This document shows, piece after piece, positions 8,245 to 16,962 of a DNA stretch of 64,000 nt. Source of the stretch: Lentibacillus sp. Marseille-P4043 (GTDB lineage: Bacteria; Bacillota; Bacilli; Bacillales; Amphibacillaceae); NCBI RefSeq assembly GCF_900258515.1, contig NZ_LT984884.1, positions 1,922,550 through 1,986,549 of the forward strand, given 5' to 3'. How positions within the stretch are numbered: position 1 is the first letter of the stretch; every line of letters starts with the position of its first letter. The translations under genes and the position numbers were made by a program. Under the pieces are notes generated by a model. The model was given only the letters and a program-made list of their open reading frames with translations, did not search any database and was not told the origin of the DNA.

Positions 8245-9540
8245 ATGAAAAACTTTTTTCATTTTACAGATCGGAATACGTCATATAAACAGGAAACACT
8301 CGCAGGGCTAACAACTTTCCTTTCCGTGGCTTATATTTTAGTTGTTAACCCACTTATCCTTAGTCAAGCTGGGATGGATAGGGGGGCTGTTTTTACCGCA
8401 ACTGCTTTAACTGCTATCATCGGTACACTACTTATTGGTTTACTCGCTAACTACCCAATCGCTATTGCGCCTAGTATGGGATTGAATTCATTCTTCACTT
8501 TTTCCGTTTGTATCGGGATGGGAATCGAATGGCAAGTTGCCTTAACTGGTGTCTTTATTGCTGGGGTCATTTTTGTGTTATTAAGTTTAATGAAAATCAG
8601 GGAAAAGATAATTAATGTCATTCCACAAGACTTAAAATTTGCCATTGCCTCTGGAATAGGGTTTTTCATCGCATTTATCGGGTTGAAAAATGCGGGGATT
8701 ATTGTTTCTAATCCAGACACATTCGTTAGCGTCGGGGATTTAACATCTCCCATGACAGCACTTGCGGTAATTGGCCTCATCCTAACCGTGTTTATGATCG
8801 TAAAGGGAATCAATGGGGGAATTTTTTACGGAATCGTGATTACAACCATTATTGGGATGATTGTTGGGTTAATTAAGGTTCCATCATCTATTGTTGGCAA
8901 GATACCAAGTCTTGAGCCAACGTTTGGTGAGGTGTTTTTACATTTTAATGATATTTTCACCCCTGAAATATTGGCAGTCATTTTCACTTTTTTATTTGTT
9001 GCCTTCTTTGATACAGCTGGTGCATTAATTGGGATTACCAGTCAAGCGGGAATTATGAAAGGTAATAAAATTCCAAACATTGGAAAGGCACTGCTGGCTG
9101 ATTCATCAGCTGGTGCAATTGGGGCTATACTGGGAACATCAACCCCAGCAACTAGCGTTGAATCTTCTGCTGGTGTTGCGGTTGGAGGACGAACAGGATT
9201 TACGTCTATCATTATTGCTGCTTGTTTTGCGATTGCTTTATTCTTTTCTCCTATTCTTTCAGTTATAACTGCCGAAGTTACAGCGCCTGCATTAATCATT
9301 GTAGGTGCATTAATGGCGATGCAAATAAGCAAAATAAACTGGAGTAAAATAGAGGTTGTGATTCCATCTTTCATGACGATTATCATGATGCCCCTTACCT
9401 CTAGTGTGGCAACAGGCATTGCATTTGGATTTGTTCTTTATCCACTATCTTTAATAGCACAAAAACGTTTTAAAGAAATTCACCCAATTATGTACGTGTT
9501 ATGTTTGTTGTTTATTTTGTACTTTGCTTTTGTAGCATAG
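8245..9540 (+). CDS. pbuG: Guanine/hypoxanthine permease, AzgA-type NCS2
   Basis: A 431-aa polytopic membrane protein of the nucleobase:cation symporter-2 family, AzgA branch (TTFLSVAYILVVNPLILS near the N-terminus, NFFDTAG-type motif seen as FVAFFDTAGALIG, then STPATSVESSAGVAVGGRTG). It should take up guanine and hypoxanthine with protons. The guanine riboswitch directly upstream supports this substrate and matches the arrangement known for B. subtilis pbuG. The ribosome binding site AGGGAGA precedes ATG at 8245. Confidence 0.93.
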   Translation: MKNFFHFTDRNTSYKQETLAGLTTFLSVAYILVVNPLILSQAGMDRGAVFTATALTAIIGTLLIGLLANYPIAIAPSMGLNSFFTFSVCIGMGIEWQVALTGVFIAGVIFVLLSLMKIREKIINVIPQDLKFAIASGIGFFIAFIGLKNAGIIVSNPDTFVSVGDLTSPMTALAVIGLILTVFMIVKGINGGIFYGIVITTIIGMIVGLIKVPSSIVGKIPSLEPTFGEVFLHFNDIFTPEILAVIFTFLFVAFFDTAGALIGITSQAGIMKGNKIPNIGKALLADSSAGAIGAILGTSTPATSVESSAGVAVGGRTGFTSIIIAACFAIALFFSPILSVITAEVTAPALIIVGALMAMQISKINWSKIEVVIPSFMTIIMMPLTSSVATGIAFGFVLYPLSLIAQKRFKEIHPIMYVLCLLFILYFAFVA

Positions 9541-9547
9541 AAAGTAA

Positions 9548-9578
9548 AAATAAGAGACCCAAAAAGGATCTCTTATTT
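9548..9578 (+). terminator. Terminator of pbuG
   Basis: AAATAAGAGA pairs with TCTCTTATTT across a short loop, eight bases after the stop codon. The T-run is broken (TTATTTCAT), so efficiency is uncertain. Confidence 0.65.
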
Positions 9579-9584
9579 CATAAT

Positions 9585-9903
9585 AGTGTTTTTGACATTG
9601 CGTGTGCTGCACCAGCTGAATTGGTTTTCTTCCAATCATTTCATTGCTTCATTAGTTGTTTCTGTAACAGCAACGATAGTTATTGACGCATTTGCATACG
9701 CAGTTAAATGCTACATGATATACTTTGCCCGACAAGTAACAGGCGCAGTAGCATTAATGACCATCGATATATTCATCGTGCATAAGATGGCGCCATTGAA
9801 GCACGTTACGGTACGAATCAAGCTGCAATGCTAACAGGTTTATCCTATGGCAGCGCGTTAGTATCAGTCCGAACCCATAGGATATCAATCAAATCCGAAT
9901 TCC
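9585..9903. other. Unassigned region with possible decayed coding sequence
   Basis: About 300 bases without a supportable gene. Plus-strand frames give short stretches that look protein-like (for example DGAIEARYGTNQAAMLTGLS near 9787-9846) but switch frames and lack a start, so this may be the remains of a gene I cannot name. A perfect 10-bp inverted repeat, TATCCTATGG (9841-9850) and CCATAGGATA (9875-9884), lies just past the stop of the minus-strand gene ending at 9904 and could serve as its terminator. Confidence 0.4.
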
Positions 9904-10053
9904 TTATGTACGATCTTCCTCGTCAGCAACGATTTCAGCAATTTTACTTGCGATCCAACGTTTTGCGGTAGTTTCATCAATATCATAAGTTTTTCCTGCT
10001 CGTAATAAATCACCATGATATGCTGTTTGAACGTTCATTTTAACTTTTACCAT
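9904..10053 (-). CDS. Small phage-like protein of unknown function
   Basis: A 49-aa protein starting MVKVKMNVQTAYHGD and ending DEEDRT, with a clear ribosome binding site (AAAGGAGA) before the ATG at 10053. The pattern 'G-x-LL-x-AG-x-TYDIDE-x-TA-x-RW' is like small proteins found next to head genes in Siphovirus-type prophages. No other phage gene is in the window, so this would be an orphan or a relic. Function unknown. Confidence 0.7.
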   Translation of the reverse strand: MVKVKMNVQTAYHGDLLRAGKTYDIDETTAKRWIASKIAEIVADEEDRT

Positions 10054-10215
10054 TAGAGTGTCTCCTTTAATGTCGTATAAGAAATGTTTATATTAATACG
10101 ACAATCTACCATATAATTATAACGATTTTTAATTGTGTTGGCTATATTTTCAACTGGCTAATGGTTAGGCAGGAGTATTTATCGTGGATCCATACTCCTA
10201 CCTCAGAAGGACAGG

Positions 10216-10626
10216 TCAACTTTTAGATGCTGCCGTAAACCCCTTAATAACATGTACATGCCCATCATTTTCAGTCGTCTTTATCTCAGCAAAATGAATA
10301 TGATAGCCATTAGGTAACGGAACTGGTGGGCTTGTGTATGCCTCGTAATAGTGAATATGGTCATCCTCAAACGTGGTATTTCCCCAAATTTTATGAACGT
10401 GACCTTCCTGCGTTTCAATTGGTGCACTTGTTACACCAGGATGTAAATGAGTATGCCCGTCATTACAGGAGGTCGCCCCATAATGAGCGTGCGTATGTCC
10501 TTTTTTCCCTTCGCTTTCTGTATGTTCCATCTCATTTCGTTGTCCGGGAAAATAACCGTGTTGTGAATACGTGTGAATCGGATGATAAGGCCCATAACCT
10601 GGAAACTGTCTCATATCATAATACAT
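10216..10626 (-). CDS. ymaF: YmaF family His-rich repeat protein
   Basis: A 136-aa protein with six repeats of about 20 residues, each centred on an H-x-H pair (GHTHAHYG, GHTHLHPG, GHVHKIWG, DHIHYYEA, YHIHFAEI, GHVHVIKG). This is the YmaF family pattern; the role is unknown. The many histidines suggest metal binding, which is an inference. The N-terminus (Tyr/Pro/Gly-rich) has no signal peptide, and related Bacillus proteins are often spore-associated. A ribosome binding site (AAGGGAG) precedes the ATG at 10626. Confidence 0.85.
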   Translation of the reverse strand: MYYDMRQFPGYGPYHPIHTYSQHGYFPGQRNEMEHTESEGKKGHTHAHYGATSCNDGHTHLHPGVTSAPIETQEGHVHKIWGNTTFEDDHIHYYEAYTSPPVPLPNGYHIHFAEIKTTENDGHVHVIKGFTAASKS

Positions 10627-10778
10627 TGCTCACAACTCCCTTAATTTTATTGCAGTCACCAATAGGCTATGGCATATTATCTTGTACTGTGACAATCAAA
10701 AGGTTTTAAATTGCTCAGTAGAATTCATAAGTTTGTCACAATAATTTTGTTTAATTTGTGAACAATAATTGTATTAAT

Positions 10779-10799
10779 TGAAAGTAATTCTCATTATCA
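10779..10799. promoter_or_regulatory. Fur box upstream of flavodoxin
   Basis: TGAAAGTAATTCTCATTATC plus A matches the Bacillus Fur box well, with the right half ATTCTCATTATCA perfect against TGATAATGATTCTCATTATC-type boxes. It lies about 50 bases upstream of the flavodoxin start. Iron-limited induction of a flavodoxin is known for B. subtilis ykuNOP. Confidence 0.75.
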
Positions 10800-10850
10800 A
10801 GTAGAATATAAGTAGAATATAAATCAATCAAGCTCCAGGAGATGATTTTA

Positions 10851-11300
10851 ATGGCCAAAATAATTATGATGGATGCAAGTATGACAGGTAGCACTGAAAT
10901 GATGGCAGATGCCATTGCTGATTATATAAAAAACGCAGAACATGAAATAGTAAGAAAGTCCTTTGATTTTGATCCGATCGATGTCCAAGAATTATTGGAT
11001 TACGATGGAATATTAATTGGATCTTATACATGGGATGATGATTTGCCATATGAGGTGGAGGACTTTTACGAAGAACTGGACGATGTTGATTTAACAGGAA
11101 AACTAGTTGGAGTCTTTGGCTCTTGTGATTCATTTTATGATTCCTATGGTGCTGCACTCGAAACAATTGCCGCTAGGGTACCCAAAATCGGCGGAACAAT
11201 GTATGGAGAAAAGTTAAAAGTTGAACTGGAACCAAATGATGAAGATATTGAACATTGTAAACGTTTTGCTGCAGGTTTCTTAGAGGAACTAGCAAAATAA
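10851..11300 (+). CDS. Short-chain flavodoxin
   Basis: A 149-aa FMN electron carrier similar to YkuN/YkuP. The phosphate-binding loop is DASMTGSTEM at residues about 8-17, and the SYTWDDDLP loop (residues about 56-64) carries the aromatic residue that stacks on the flavin. The start is taken as ATG 10851 because the ribosome binding site CAGGAG runs directly into an earlier ATG at 10842. The Fur box upstream suggests that it replaces ferredoxin when iron is scarce. A 21-bp repeat array begins 13 bases after its stop. Confidence 0.9.
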   Translation: MAKIIMMDASMTGSTEMMADAIADYIKNAEHEIVRKSFDFDPIDVQELLDYDGILIGSYTWDDDLPYEVEDFYEELDDVDLTGKLVGVFGSCDSFYDSYGAALETIAARVPKIGGTMYGEKLKVELEPNDEDIEHCKRFAAGFLEELAK

Positions 11301-11312
11301 GTTAATGAGGAT

Positions 11313-11745
11313 GCGCGACTTTTTCGTCCGGCCGAGAAGTAGCTCACCCGGGCGAAAAAGTCGCGCACTCGGGCGGAAAAGTCGCGCACTCGGGCGGAAA
11401 AGTCGCGCACTCGGGCGGAAAAGTCGCGCACTCGGTCCGAGAAGTCGCGCACTTGGGCCAGGAAGTCGCGCACCCGGGCGAAAAAGTCGCGCACTCGGTC
11501 CGAGAAGTCGCGCACTTGGGCCAGGAAGTCGCGCACTCGGGCGGAAAAGTCGCGCACTCGGTCCGAGAAGTCGCGCACTTGGGCCAGGAAGTCGCGCACC
11601 CGGGCGGAAAAGTCGCGCACTCGGTCCGAGAAGTCGCGCACTTGGGCCAGGAAGTCGCGCACCCGGGCGAAAAAGTCGCGCACTCGGTCCGAGAAGTCGC
11701 GCACTTGGGCCAGGAAGTCGCGCAGCCCTTGGCCAAGTTTGTGCA
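11313..11745 (+). repeat. GC-rich tandem array 1 (21-bp unit, about 18 copies)
   Basis: Contiguous 21-bp units begin AAGTCGCGCAC and continue TCGGTCCGAG, TTGGGCCAGG, TCGGGCGGAA or CCGGGCGAAA. From the fourth unit these variants recur in the same order, giving a 63-bp higher-order repeat seen about four times. The left end has an inverted piece: GCGCGACTTTTTCG (11313-11326) pairs with CGAAAAAGTCGCGC (11353-11366). The last unit is degenerate. There are no spacers and no flanking mobile gene. The array lies between convergent genes. All frames are open only because the unit lacks stop codons. Confidence 0.95.
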
Positions 11746-11806
11746 CTCAATCGGGGGGGCGTGCTCCCAACCCGTGCTAATATAGAAGCACCGCGACTAT
11801 CCCAAC

Positions 11807-12415
11807 TCACTTATCCAGTGTCACAGCGCGCTTTCCCATAGATGCCCAATTTCGCTCAAACAATGTCCTATCATAATGTTCCTCTTTTCCTGTATATGGA
11901 TCATTTACTGTTACGTGATCGTCATTGAAACCTGTAATAACAACAGCGTGTTCATAACGGTGCCATTCAATCGTATTCCCACTGTCGTCGTTCCATGTTT
12001 TGCTGTGGAACGTTTTGTTTTGCTCGATTGTTGTCCACGCCATTACTGGTTTTCCTGATCTTACTATATCAAGTAGCATGTTAAAATTTTGTCCAGTCAA
12101 ATCGATTCCCTTTCCGGGCATAAATTTTTCAATTGTTACTAAAATAGGTTTTTCAAACACACCAAAACTACCATCATCGGAATAAGGATCCCCAACGAAT
12201 TGTTTATTTGGATTTGCCCCATACCAAACACCGTCTAGTAATCGTACTTTTTCCCCTTTAGGAAGTTTAGCTACTACATCAAATTTGTCTACCTGTTTAC
12301 CACCCCAATTCAATAACATGGCCAATGCTGTTGCCTCACAACCAGTAGGGAGCTCAGGGTGTTGATTCAATGTTGGTACTTCGGAAATTTTCACAAAAGC
12401 ATGCTCATTTACCAT
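11807..12415 (-). CDS. C39-like cysteine peptidase family protein
   Basis: A 202-aa protein of the Peptidase_C39_2 papain-like fold. The candidate catalytic cysteine is Cys26 in LPTGCEAT, the histidine is in RYEHAVVITG, and the third residue is in DHVTVNDPYTG. No signal peptide is visible, unlike many family members, so it may act in the cytoplasm or have lost its leader. A ribosome binding site (AGAGGGGGA) precedes the ATG. It is convergent with the flavodoxin, with array 1 between them. Substrate unknown. Confidence 0.85.
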   Translation of the reverse strand: MVNEHAFVKISEVPTLNQHPELPTGCEATALAMLLNWGGKQVDKFDVVAKLPKGEKVRLLDGVWYGANPNKQFVGDPYSDDGSFGVFEKPILVTIEKFMPGKGIDLTGQNFNMLLDIVRSGKPVMAWTTIEQNKTFHSKTWNDDSGNTIEWHRYEHAVVITGFNDDHVTVNDPYTGKEEHYDRTLFERNWASMGKRAVTLDK

Positions 12416-12558
12416 TTCGCATTCCCCCTCTTAACTTCACTATACTATATTCTCACCCGTAAATCCTATTCCCGCTGATGAAAAAATATCATCCCCAATC
12501 TCATATCAATAGTCCATCATCTGCCCATATGTTAAACTGAATAAAATGAGGTGAGACG

Positions 12559-14130
12559 ATGATTTTAGAATTAAAAGTAACATTGCGTGATGTGGGTATG
12601 CCAGTTTGGCGCAAGCTTCAAGTTGATAGCGGAATAACGTTTGAGGAACTACATGACGTGTTACAGGAAGCATTTGATTGGTCCGACATGCATTTACATA
12701 GTTATTTTGTACGAAAAACAAATGGTAAAAAGACAGATGCGATAGAAATAGCGCAGGAAACAGAGATAGATCTAGATACACCAGTAATGCAGGAAACATA
12801 TCAAGAAAACGAGGAAATTCTTGCTGATTGGTTAAAAAAAGTGAATGATAAAGTAATGTACTTGTACGACTTTGGTGATAACTGGATGCATGAAATTGTA
12901 CTTATGAAAAAAATTACAGCTGAAAAAGACACCACCTATCCACGCTGTGTCAGTGCAAGAAATGTTGCTCCTCCTGAAGATAGCCGAATGGAAGTTATCA
13001 TGGAGGAAATTGATTTAACTGTCACTGATTCTAAGCAATTGGTTAAACAAATTAATGAGGATTTACATATCGCATCAGCTGAAGAGCCTATGGAAAATCT
13101 ACCGGAAGACAAGGAACAAGAATTTGATTTGTGGGAGGACCTACTTTTACATGCAAAGGAATTCCATAAAATGAAGCCATGGAATTACATGGATGATAAC
13201 CAAATTTTCGCTGTGGTTGATCCGGTTTCAAAAGAACGATTATTTTGCTCGGTTCTGGGTGCTGGCGATGAAACGTTTGGACTAGCTATTTATGTAGGAA
13301 AAGCAGGATACACCGCCTTATTAGATATTATGGAAGGTGCCGTTGATGACTTTGACATCGTGTTAAAACAGCGAAGTTTACTGGTTACCTTTGAAGATAG
13401 GGAGGACCTGGAAAAGGATGATTATCAGCTGATAAAAACGTACGATATCCCGTTCCGTGGTCGAAAAACATGGCCTGAATTCCGTAGTTTTAAACCAGGA
13501 TTTGTACCATGGTATATTGATGACGAGGAAGCACGGATGATGAATGTCGTATTAGGACAGGCAATTGAAGTTTGTAATGAAATAAAAGCAGGGTTAGAAA
13601 TACCGGATGTGTATGAGGATGAGCAAGTATTAACAAAAGTTCCTAAAAAGGCCGATGATGATAACTATGTTTTTGATACCCAAATTCTCTCGTTAGAATG
13701 GTATGAGGACAATGAAGCCGAAGAAACACAACTGTCCATCTCCGAATTTGACTTAAAACGAATACAAAAGTTTAGCAAGGTAATGCCCATAACTGTCGAA
13801 TTTTCCATGCAATATTTAAGCATGCCTGTACAGGATGAAGATAGCGGACGAGGTGTTTTCCCATTGTTTGTAGTAGCTGCTGACCATGATCAAGGATTGG
13901 TATTTTATCAAAATTTATTAACCAATGGTTCGGATATTGGTGCATTACAACGGGAGCTTATCAACATGTTATCCGTTGTTAAGGGGGTTCCGGAAAATAT
14001 TTTGATGGATAGAGAAACTGCAATCACCATGCTTCCTTTAATTGAAAGGACACAATTGTCAGTGGAAGTGGCCGTGGATTTGCCAGTTGTGGAGGAAGTG
14101 TTAGAGGGGTTGGAGGATTATTTGGAGTAA
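12559..14130 (+). CDS. Plasmid pRiA4b ORF-3 family protein
   Basis: A 523-aa soluble acidic protein. The N-terminal 160 residues match the pRiA4b ORF-3/IS1096 passenger family (VWRKLQVDSGITFEELHDVL, and YLYDFGDNWMHEI near residue 98). The rest (from about 190) is a separate domain with the pattern MKPWNYMDDNQIF and RTWPEFRSFKPGFVPWYI-like text, seen in many Firmicutes as a fused C-terminal part. Despite the family name there is no transposase here. The ribosome binding site GAGGTGAG precedes the ATG. Function unknown. Confidence 0.82.
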   Translation: MILELKVTLRDVGMPVWRKLQVDSGITFEELHDVLQEAFDWSDMHLHSYFVRKTNGKKTDAIEIAQETEIDLDTPVMQETYQENEEILADWLKKVNDKVMYLYDFGDNWMHEIVLMKKITAEKDTTYPRCVSARNVAPPEDSRMEVIMEEIDLTVTDSKQLVKQINEDLHIASAEEPMENLPEDKEQEFDLWEDLLLHAKEFHKMKPWNYMDDNQIFAVVDPVSKERLFCSVLGAGDETFGLAIYVGKAGYTALLDIMEGAVDDFDIVLKQRSLLVTFEDREDLEKDDYQLIKTYDIPFRGRKTWPEFRSFKPGFVPWYIDDEEARMMNVVLGQAIEVCNEIKAGLEIPDVYEDEQVLTKVPKKADDDNYVFDTQILSLEWYEDNEAEETQLSISEFDLKRIQKFSKVMPITVEFSMQYLSMPVQDEDSGRGVFPLFVVAADHDQGLVFYQNLLTNGSDIGALQRELINMLSVVKGVPENILMDRETAITMLPLIERTQLSVEVAVDLPVVEEVLEGLEDYLE

Positions 14131-14162
14131 GGAAAAGCAACCATGTAAAATGTTCTTTTATC

Positions 14163-14206
14163 GAAAGGACCTTGGCCATAAGTTATGGTCAGGGCCTTTC
14201 TTTTTG
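14163..14206 (+). terminator. Intrinsic terminator
   Basis: GAAAGGACCTTGGCCATAA folds onto TTATGGTCAGGGCCTTTC, followed by seven T residues. It ends the gene at 12559-14130. Confidence 0.9.
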
Positions 14207-14235
14207 TTTACGATTTAGGTACAATGTTTCATGTT

Positions 14236-14265
14236 TTGAAATTTTATACCATAAATACGTATTAT
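14236..14265 (+). promoter_or_regulatory. Promoter of the mur operon
   Basis: TTGAAA (14236-14241) and TATTAT (14260-14265) have an 18-base spacer, 76 bases upstream of the murR start. Confidence 0.65.
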
Positions 14266-14300
14266 ATTGATTTTTTATTTCGACAAGAATATGATTTACA

Positions 14301-14314
14301 TGTAAGCGCTTATA
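14301..14314. promoter_or_regulatory. cre site (CcpA) in the mur leader
   Basis: TGTAAGCGCTTATA matches the cre consensus TGWAARCGYTWWCW at 13 of 14 positions. It lies downstream of the promoter, where CcpA would block transcription when preferred sugars are present. Confidence 0.75.
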
Positions 14315-14340
14315 TTCTATCTCAGTTGGGGGTATCGATC

Positions 14341-15198
14341 TTGGACGGAGTTTTATATAAAGTTAGAGAATCTCTTGACTATGTGAAGCCGGCAGAAAAG
14401 TCTGTTGCACAGTATATTTTAAAACATCCTGAAGCCGTAGTATCAATGTCAGTAAAAAAATTGGCAGCTGAAAGTTACTCCAGTGCAGCAGCTGTTATGA
14501 GATTTTGCCAATCACTTGGTTATAAGGGATTTAGGGAATTTAAATTAAAATTATCAGGAGATCTGTCTGTAATTAATTTACATGATCTGGACAAAGAAAC
14601 ATTAGCCCCTGGTGATTCGATTGAAGATATTATGTCAGTAATAACGAACAATAATATTCAATCATTATTCGATACTCTACAATTGCTTTATAAAGACCAA
14701 TTAGAACTAGCTTATCACTATTTAGTGAAGGCAAGGAAAATTGATTTTTATGGAGTAGGTTCAAGTTACTTAATTGCTTATGATGCGGTTCAAAAGTTTT
14801 CAAGGATTAATAAAATTTGTACCGCATATAGTGATTTTCACATGCAAAAAGTTTCCGCTGTAAATCTATGTGATCAAGATGTTGTTGTAGCAGTATCATA
14901 CTCTGGTGAGACACCGCAAATTATTGATTGTGCTAAGATTGCTAAATCTCAAGGTGCGAAGGTGATTGCGATTACGAAATATGCTGATTCCACTTTAAGT
15001 AAAATGGCGGATGCTGTGTTATTTGTGGCGGCCCAGGAAGACGAATTCAGAAGTGCTGCAATGTCATCAAGAATTGCACAGTTAAATGTGATCGATATGT
15101 TATATACAGCATGTGCTTATGAAGATTATGAAAGCGCGCTCACCCATTTGAACCGAACACACCAAGTTATACAACAAAGTAAAAAGGGAGGAAAGTAA
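14341..15198 (+). CDS. murR: MurR/RpiR-type transcriptional regulator
   Basis: A 285-aa regulator with an N-terminal helix-turn-helix of the RpiR type (residues about 1-77; KPAEKSVAQYILKHPEAVV, then SSAAAVMRFCQSLGYKGF) and a C-terminal SIS sugar-phosphate-binding domain (VAVSYSGETPQIIDCAK). It probably senses MurNAc-6-phosphate, since murQ starts two bases after its stop. The start is taken as TTG 14341, behind TTGGGGGT. The longer frame begins inside the upstream terminator and does not fit the family. Confidence 0.88.
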   Translation: MDGVLYKVRESLDYVKPAEKSVAQYILKHPEAVVSMSVKKLAAESYSSAAAVMRFCQSLGYKGFREFKLKLSGDLSVINLHDLDKETLAPGDSIEDIMSVITNNNIQSLFDTLQLLYKDQLELAYHYLVKARKIDFYGVGSSYLIAYDAVQKFSRINKICTAYSDFHMQKVSAVNLCDQDVVVAVSYSGETPQIIDCAKIAKSQGAKVIAITKYADSTLSKMADAVLFVAAQEDEFRSAAMSSRIAQLNVIDMLYTACAYEDYESALTHLNRTHQVIQQSKKGGK

Positions 15199-15200
15199 CC

Positions 15201-16118
15201 GTGCTAGAAAAACTCACAACTGAAACACGTAATGAAAAGACAATGAAATTAGATGAAATGTCAACCTATGACGTTTTAAAGGTAATGAATGAAGAGGATA
15301 AAAAGGTTCCTCAAGCAGTGGAAAAGGAACTAAAATCGATTGAAAAAGCAGTTTCACTCGTAATTGATTCATTCCAGAAAGGTGGCAGGTTGATTTATAT
15401 TGGTGCTGGGACAAGTGGTCGTCTGGGTATTTTAGACGCGGTGGAATGTCCGCCGACTTTTGGAACCGACTTCGAAATGGTACAAGGACTAATTGCTGGT
15501 GGCGAGGGTGCATTAATTAAAGCCGTAGAAGGTGCAGAGGACGATCCTAATCTAGCAGAAATTGATTTACAAAAACTTAATCTAAATGAAAACGACACTG
15601 TAGTGGGCTTAGCAGCAAGCGGAAGGACCCCATATGTCATTGGTGGATTATCTTATGGAAAAAAGATCGGGGCGAATATGATAGCTATTAGCTGTAATAA
15701 GCATGCAGAAATCGGACGCCATGCAGATGTTTCTATTGAAGTAATGGTAGGACCGGAAGTATTAACGGGGTCAACTCGCTTAAAATCGGGAACAGCACAA
15801 AAATTGGTTGTCAACATGATTTCAACAGGGGCAATGATCGGAATTGGAAAAGTTTATGGTAATTTAATGGTTGATGTTCAACTAACCAACAAAAAACTTG
15901 AGGAACGCGCAAAAAATATTATCTCATTGGCAACACAAGTTGATTATGAAACAGCTTCTAATTATCTAATATCTGCCAATCATAAACCAAAAGTTGCTAT
16001 TGTTATGATAGAAAATCAATGCAGCTTTGAAGAAGCAGAACAAAAATTAGTAGATTCGCGCGGTTTTGTCAGTCAGGCTATAGAAGATCCAAATAAAGAA
16101 GGTGGGAACAATGAATAA
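15201..16118 (+). CDS. murQ: N-acetylmuramic acid 6-phosphate etherase
   Basis: A 305-aa cytoplasmic enzyme that cleaves the lactyl ether of MurNAc-6-phosphate to give GlcNAc-6-phosphate and D-lactate. The SIS domain motif GAGTSGRLGILDAVECPPTF is near residue 64, and the second SIS segment is GLAASGRTPYVIGG. Start GTG 15201 follows AAGGGAGG. It overlaps the next PTS gene by eight bases, so murR, murQ and the PTS genes form one operon for recycling of cell-wall sugars. Confidence 0.95.
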   Translation: MLEKLTTETRNEKTMKLDEMSTYDVLKVMNEEDKKVPQAVEKELKSIEKAVSLVIDSFQKGGRLIYIGAGTSGRLGILDAVECPPTFGTDFEMVQGLIAGGEGALIKAVEGAEDDPNLAEIDLQKLNLNENDTVVGLAASGRTPYVIGGLSYGKKIGANMIAISCNKHAEIGRHADVSIEVMVGPEVLTGSTRLKSGTAQKLVVNMISTGAMIGIGKVYGNLMVDVQLTNKKLEERAKNIISLATQVDYETASNYLISANHKPKVAIVMIENQCSFEEAEQKLVDSRGFVSQAIEDPNKEGGNNE

Positions 16119-16962
16119 TCGAGAACTTGCCCATGCCATTTTAGAGCAATTAAATGGCAAAAAGAATATCGCTAGTTTTGCGAATTGTATTACTCGTTTA
16201 AGGGTAAATGTGAAGAATCGTGATAATATCAATCTAGAAAATATTAAACAACTAGATGGTGTATTAGGTGTTATTGACAATGAAACAATTCAAGTAGTAC
16301 TCGGACCAGGAAAGGTAACAAAGGTTGCTAATGAATTCCGTGATATTACGAACATGGATGAAGAAGAGATGGACACGGAAGAGGAATTCGATGTTGCTGG
16401 CGATACTAAGGCAGCATATAAAGCGAAACAAACATCAAGCGTTCAACAAATATTACGTCATATTGGAAACATTTTCGTTCCACTAGTTCCAGGATTTGTA
16501 GCATCCGGTTTATTGCTCGGAATTGCCAATCTTATTTTGAACCTTGCAAATCCGGATGCAGGTGTGCTTGATCCTGCTATCCTAGAATCAAATTGGTATT
16601 TGTTACTGAAATCAATTGGTGGTTTATTATTTGGATCACTCGGTGTATTTGTCGGAATCAATACGGCAAAAGAATTTAAAGGAACATTGGTACTTGGTGG
16701 TATTGCCGGGCTGATGATTTACGCTCCGGTCCTAAATGACATCGGTTCCATGAATTTTTTCGGATTAGATTTACAGATTAGTACTGGTTTAGGTGGTTTA
16801 TTAGGTGTTGTTGTAGCAGCATATATCTTTGCAAAGATTGAGAACTTTATTCGTAAAAGAACACCTGATAGTCTTGATCTATTATTAACACCATTGGTTA
16901 CAATTATAATTGGATCTGTCATCACGCTTGTTGTCATTCAACCGCTTGCAGGCTGGATATGA
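16111..16962 (+). CDS. murP: MurNAc-type PTS EIIB and first half of EIIC
   Basis: A 283-aa product. The EIIB domain occupies residues about 1-85 with the phosphorylated cysteine in [14 protein letters not shown] linker follows, then EIIC from about residue 110 ([20 protein letters not shown]). The frame ends at TGA 16960-16962, in the middle of the usual EIIC domain. The next frame starts with ATG overlapping this stop (ATGA). In related proteins EIIB, EIIC and EIIA form one chain of about 640 aa. The start is ATG 16111 behind GAAGGTGGG. Substrate is inferred from murQ: MurNAc, possibly also related sugars. Confidence 0.85.
   Translation: MNNRELAHAILEQLNGKKNIASFANCITRLRVNVKNRDNINLENIKQLDGVLGVIDNETIQVVLGPGKVTKVANEFRDITNMDEEEMDTEEEFDVAGDTKAAYKAKQTSSVQQILRHIGNIFVPLVPGFVASGLLLGIANLILNLANPDAGVLDPAILESNWYLLLKSIGGLLFGSLGVFVGINTAKEFKGTLVLGGIAGLMIYAPVLNDIGSMNFFGLDLQISTGLGGLLGVVVAAYIFAKIENFIRKRTPDSLDLLLTPLVTIIIGSVITLVVIQPLAGWI

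Noticed and set aside
8451..9419. Antisense frames inside pbuG
   Set aside because: Typical shadow frames opposite a membrane protein gene; no start signals.
9501..9834. Plus-strand frames after pbuG as genes
   Set aside because: They overlap the pbuG end or its terminator, lack ribosome binding sites and show no family.
11144..11841. Several overlapping long reading frames on both strands across array 1 (for example RDFSARV or KSRALGP repeats)
   Set aside because: They arise because a 21-bp unit without stop codons is open in many frames at once. They have no ribosome binding sites, and frames on both strands cannot all be genes.
12559..14130. Transposon gene, because its family is named after an IS1096 passenger
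   Set aside because: No transposase, terminal inverted repeats or target duplication are visible; the family is common in ordinary chromosomal contexts.
14185..14340. N-terminal extension of MurR
   Set aside because: The ATG at 14185 lies inside the preceding terminator hairpin and upstream of the promoter; family members start near the TTG at 14341.
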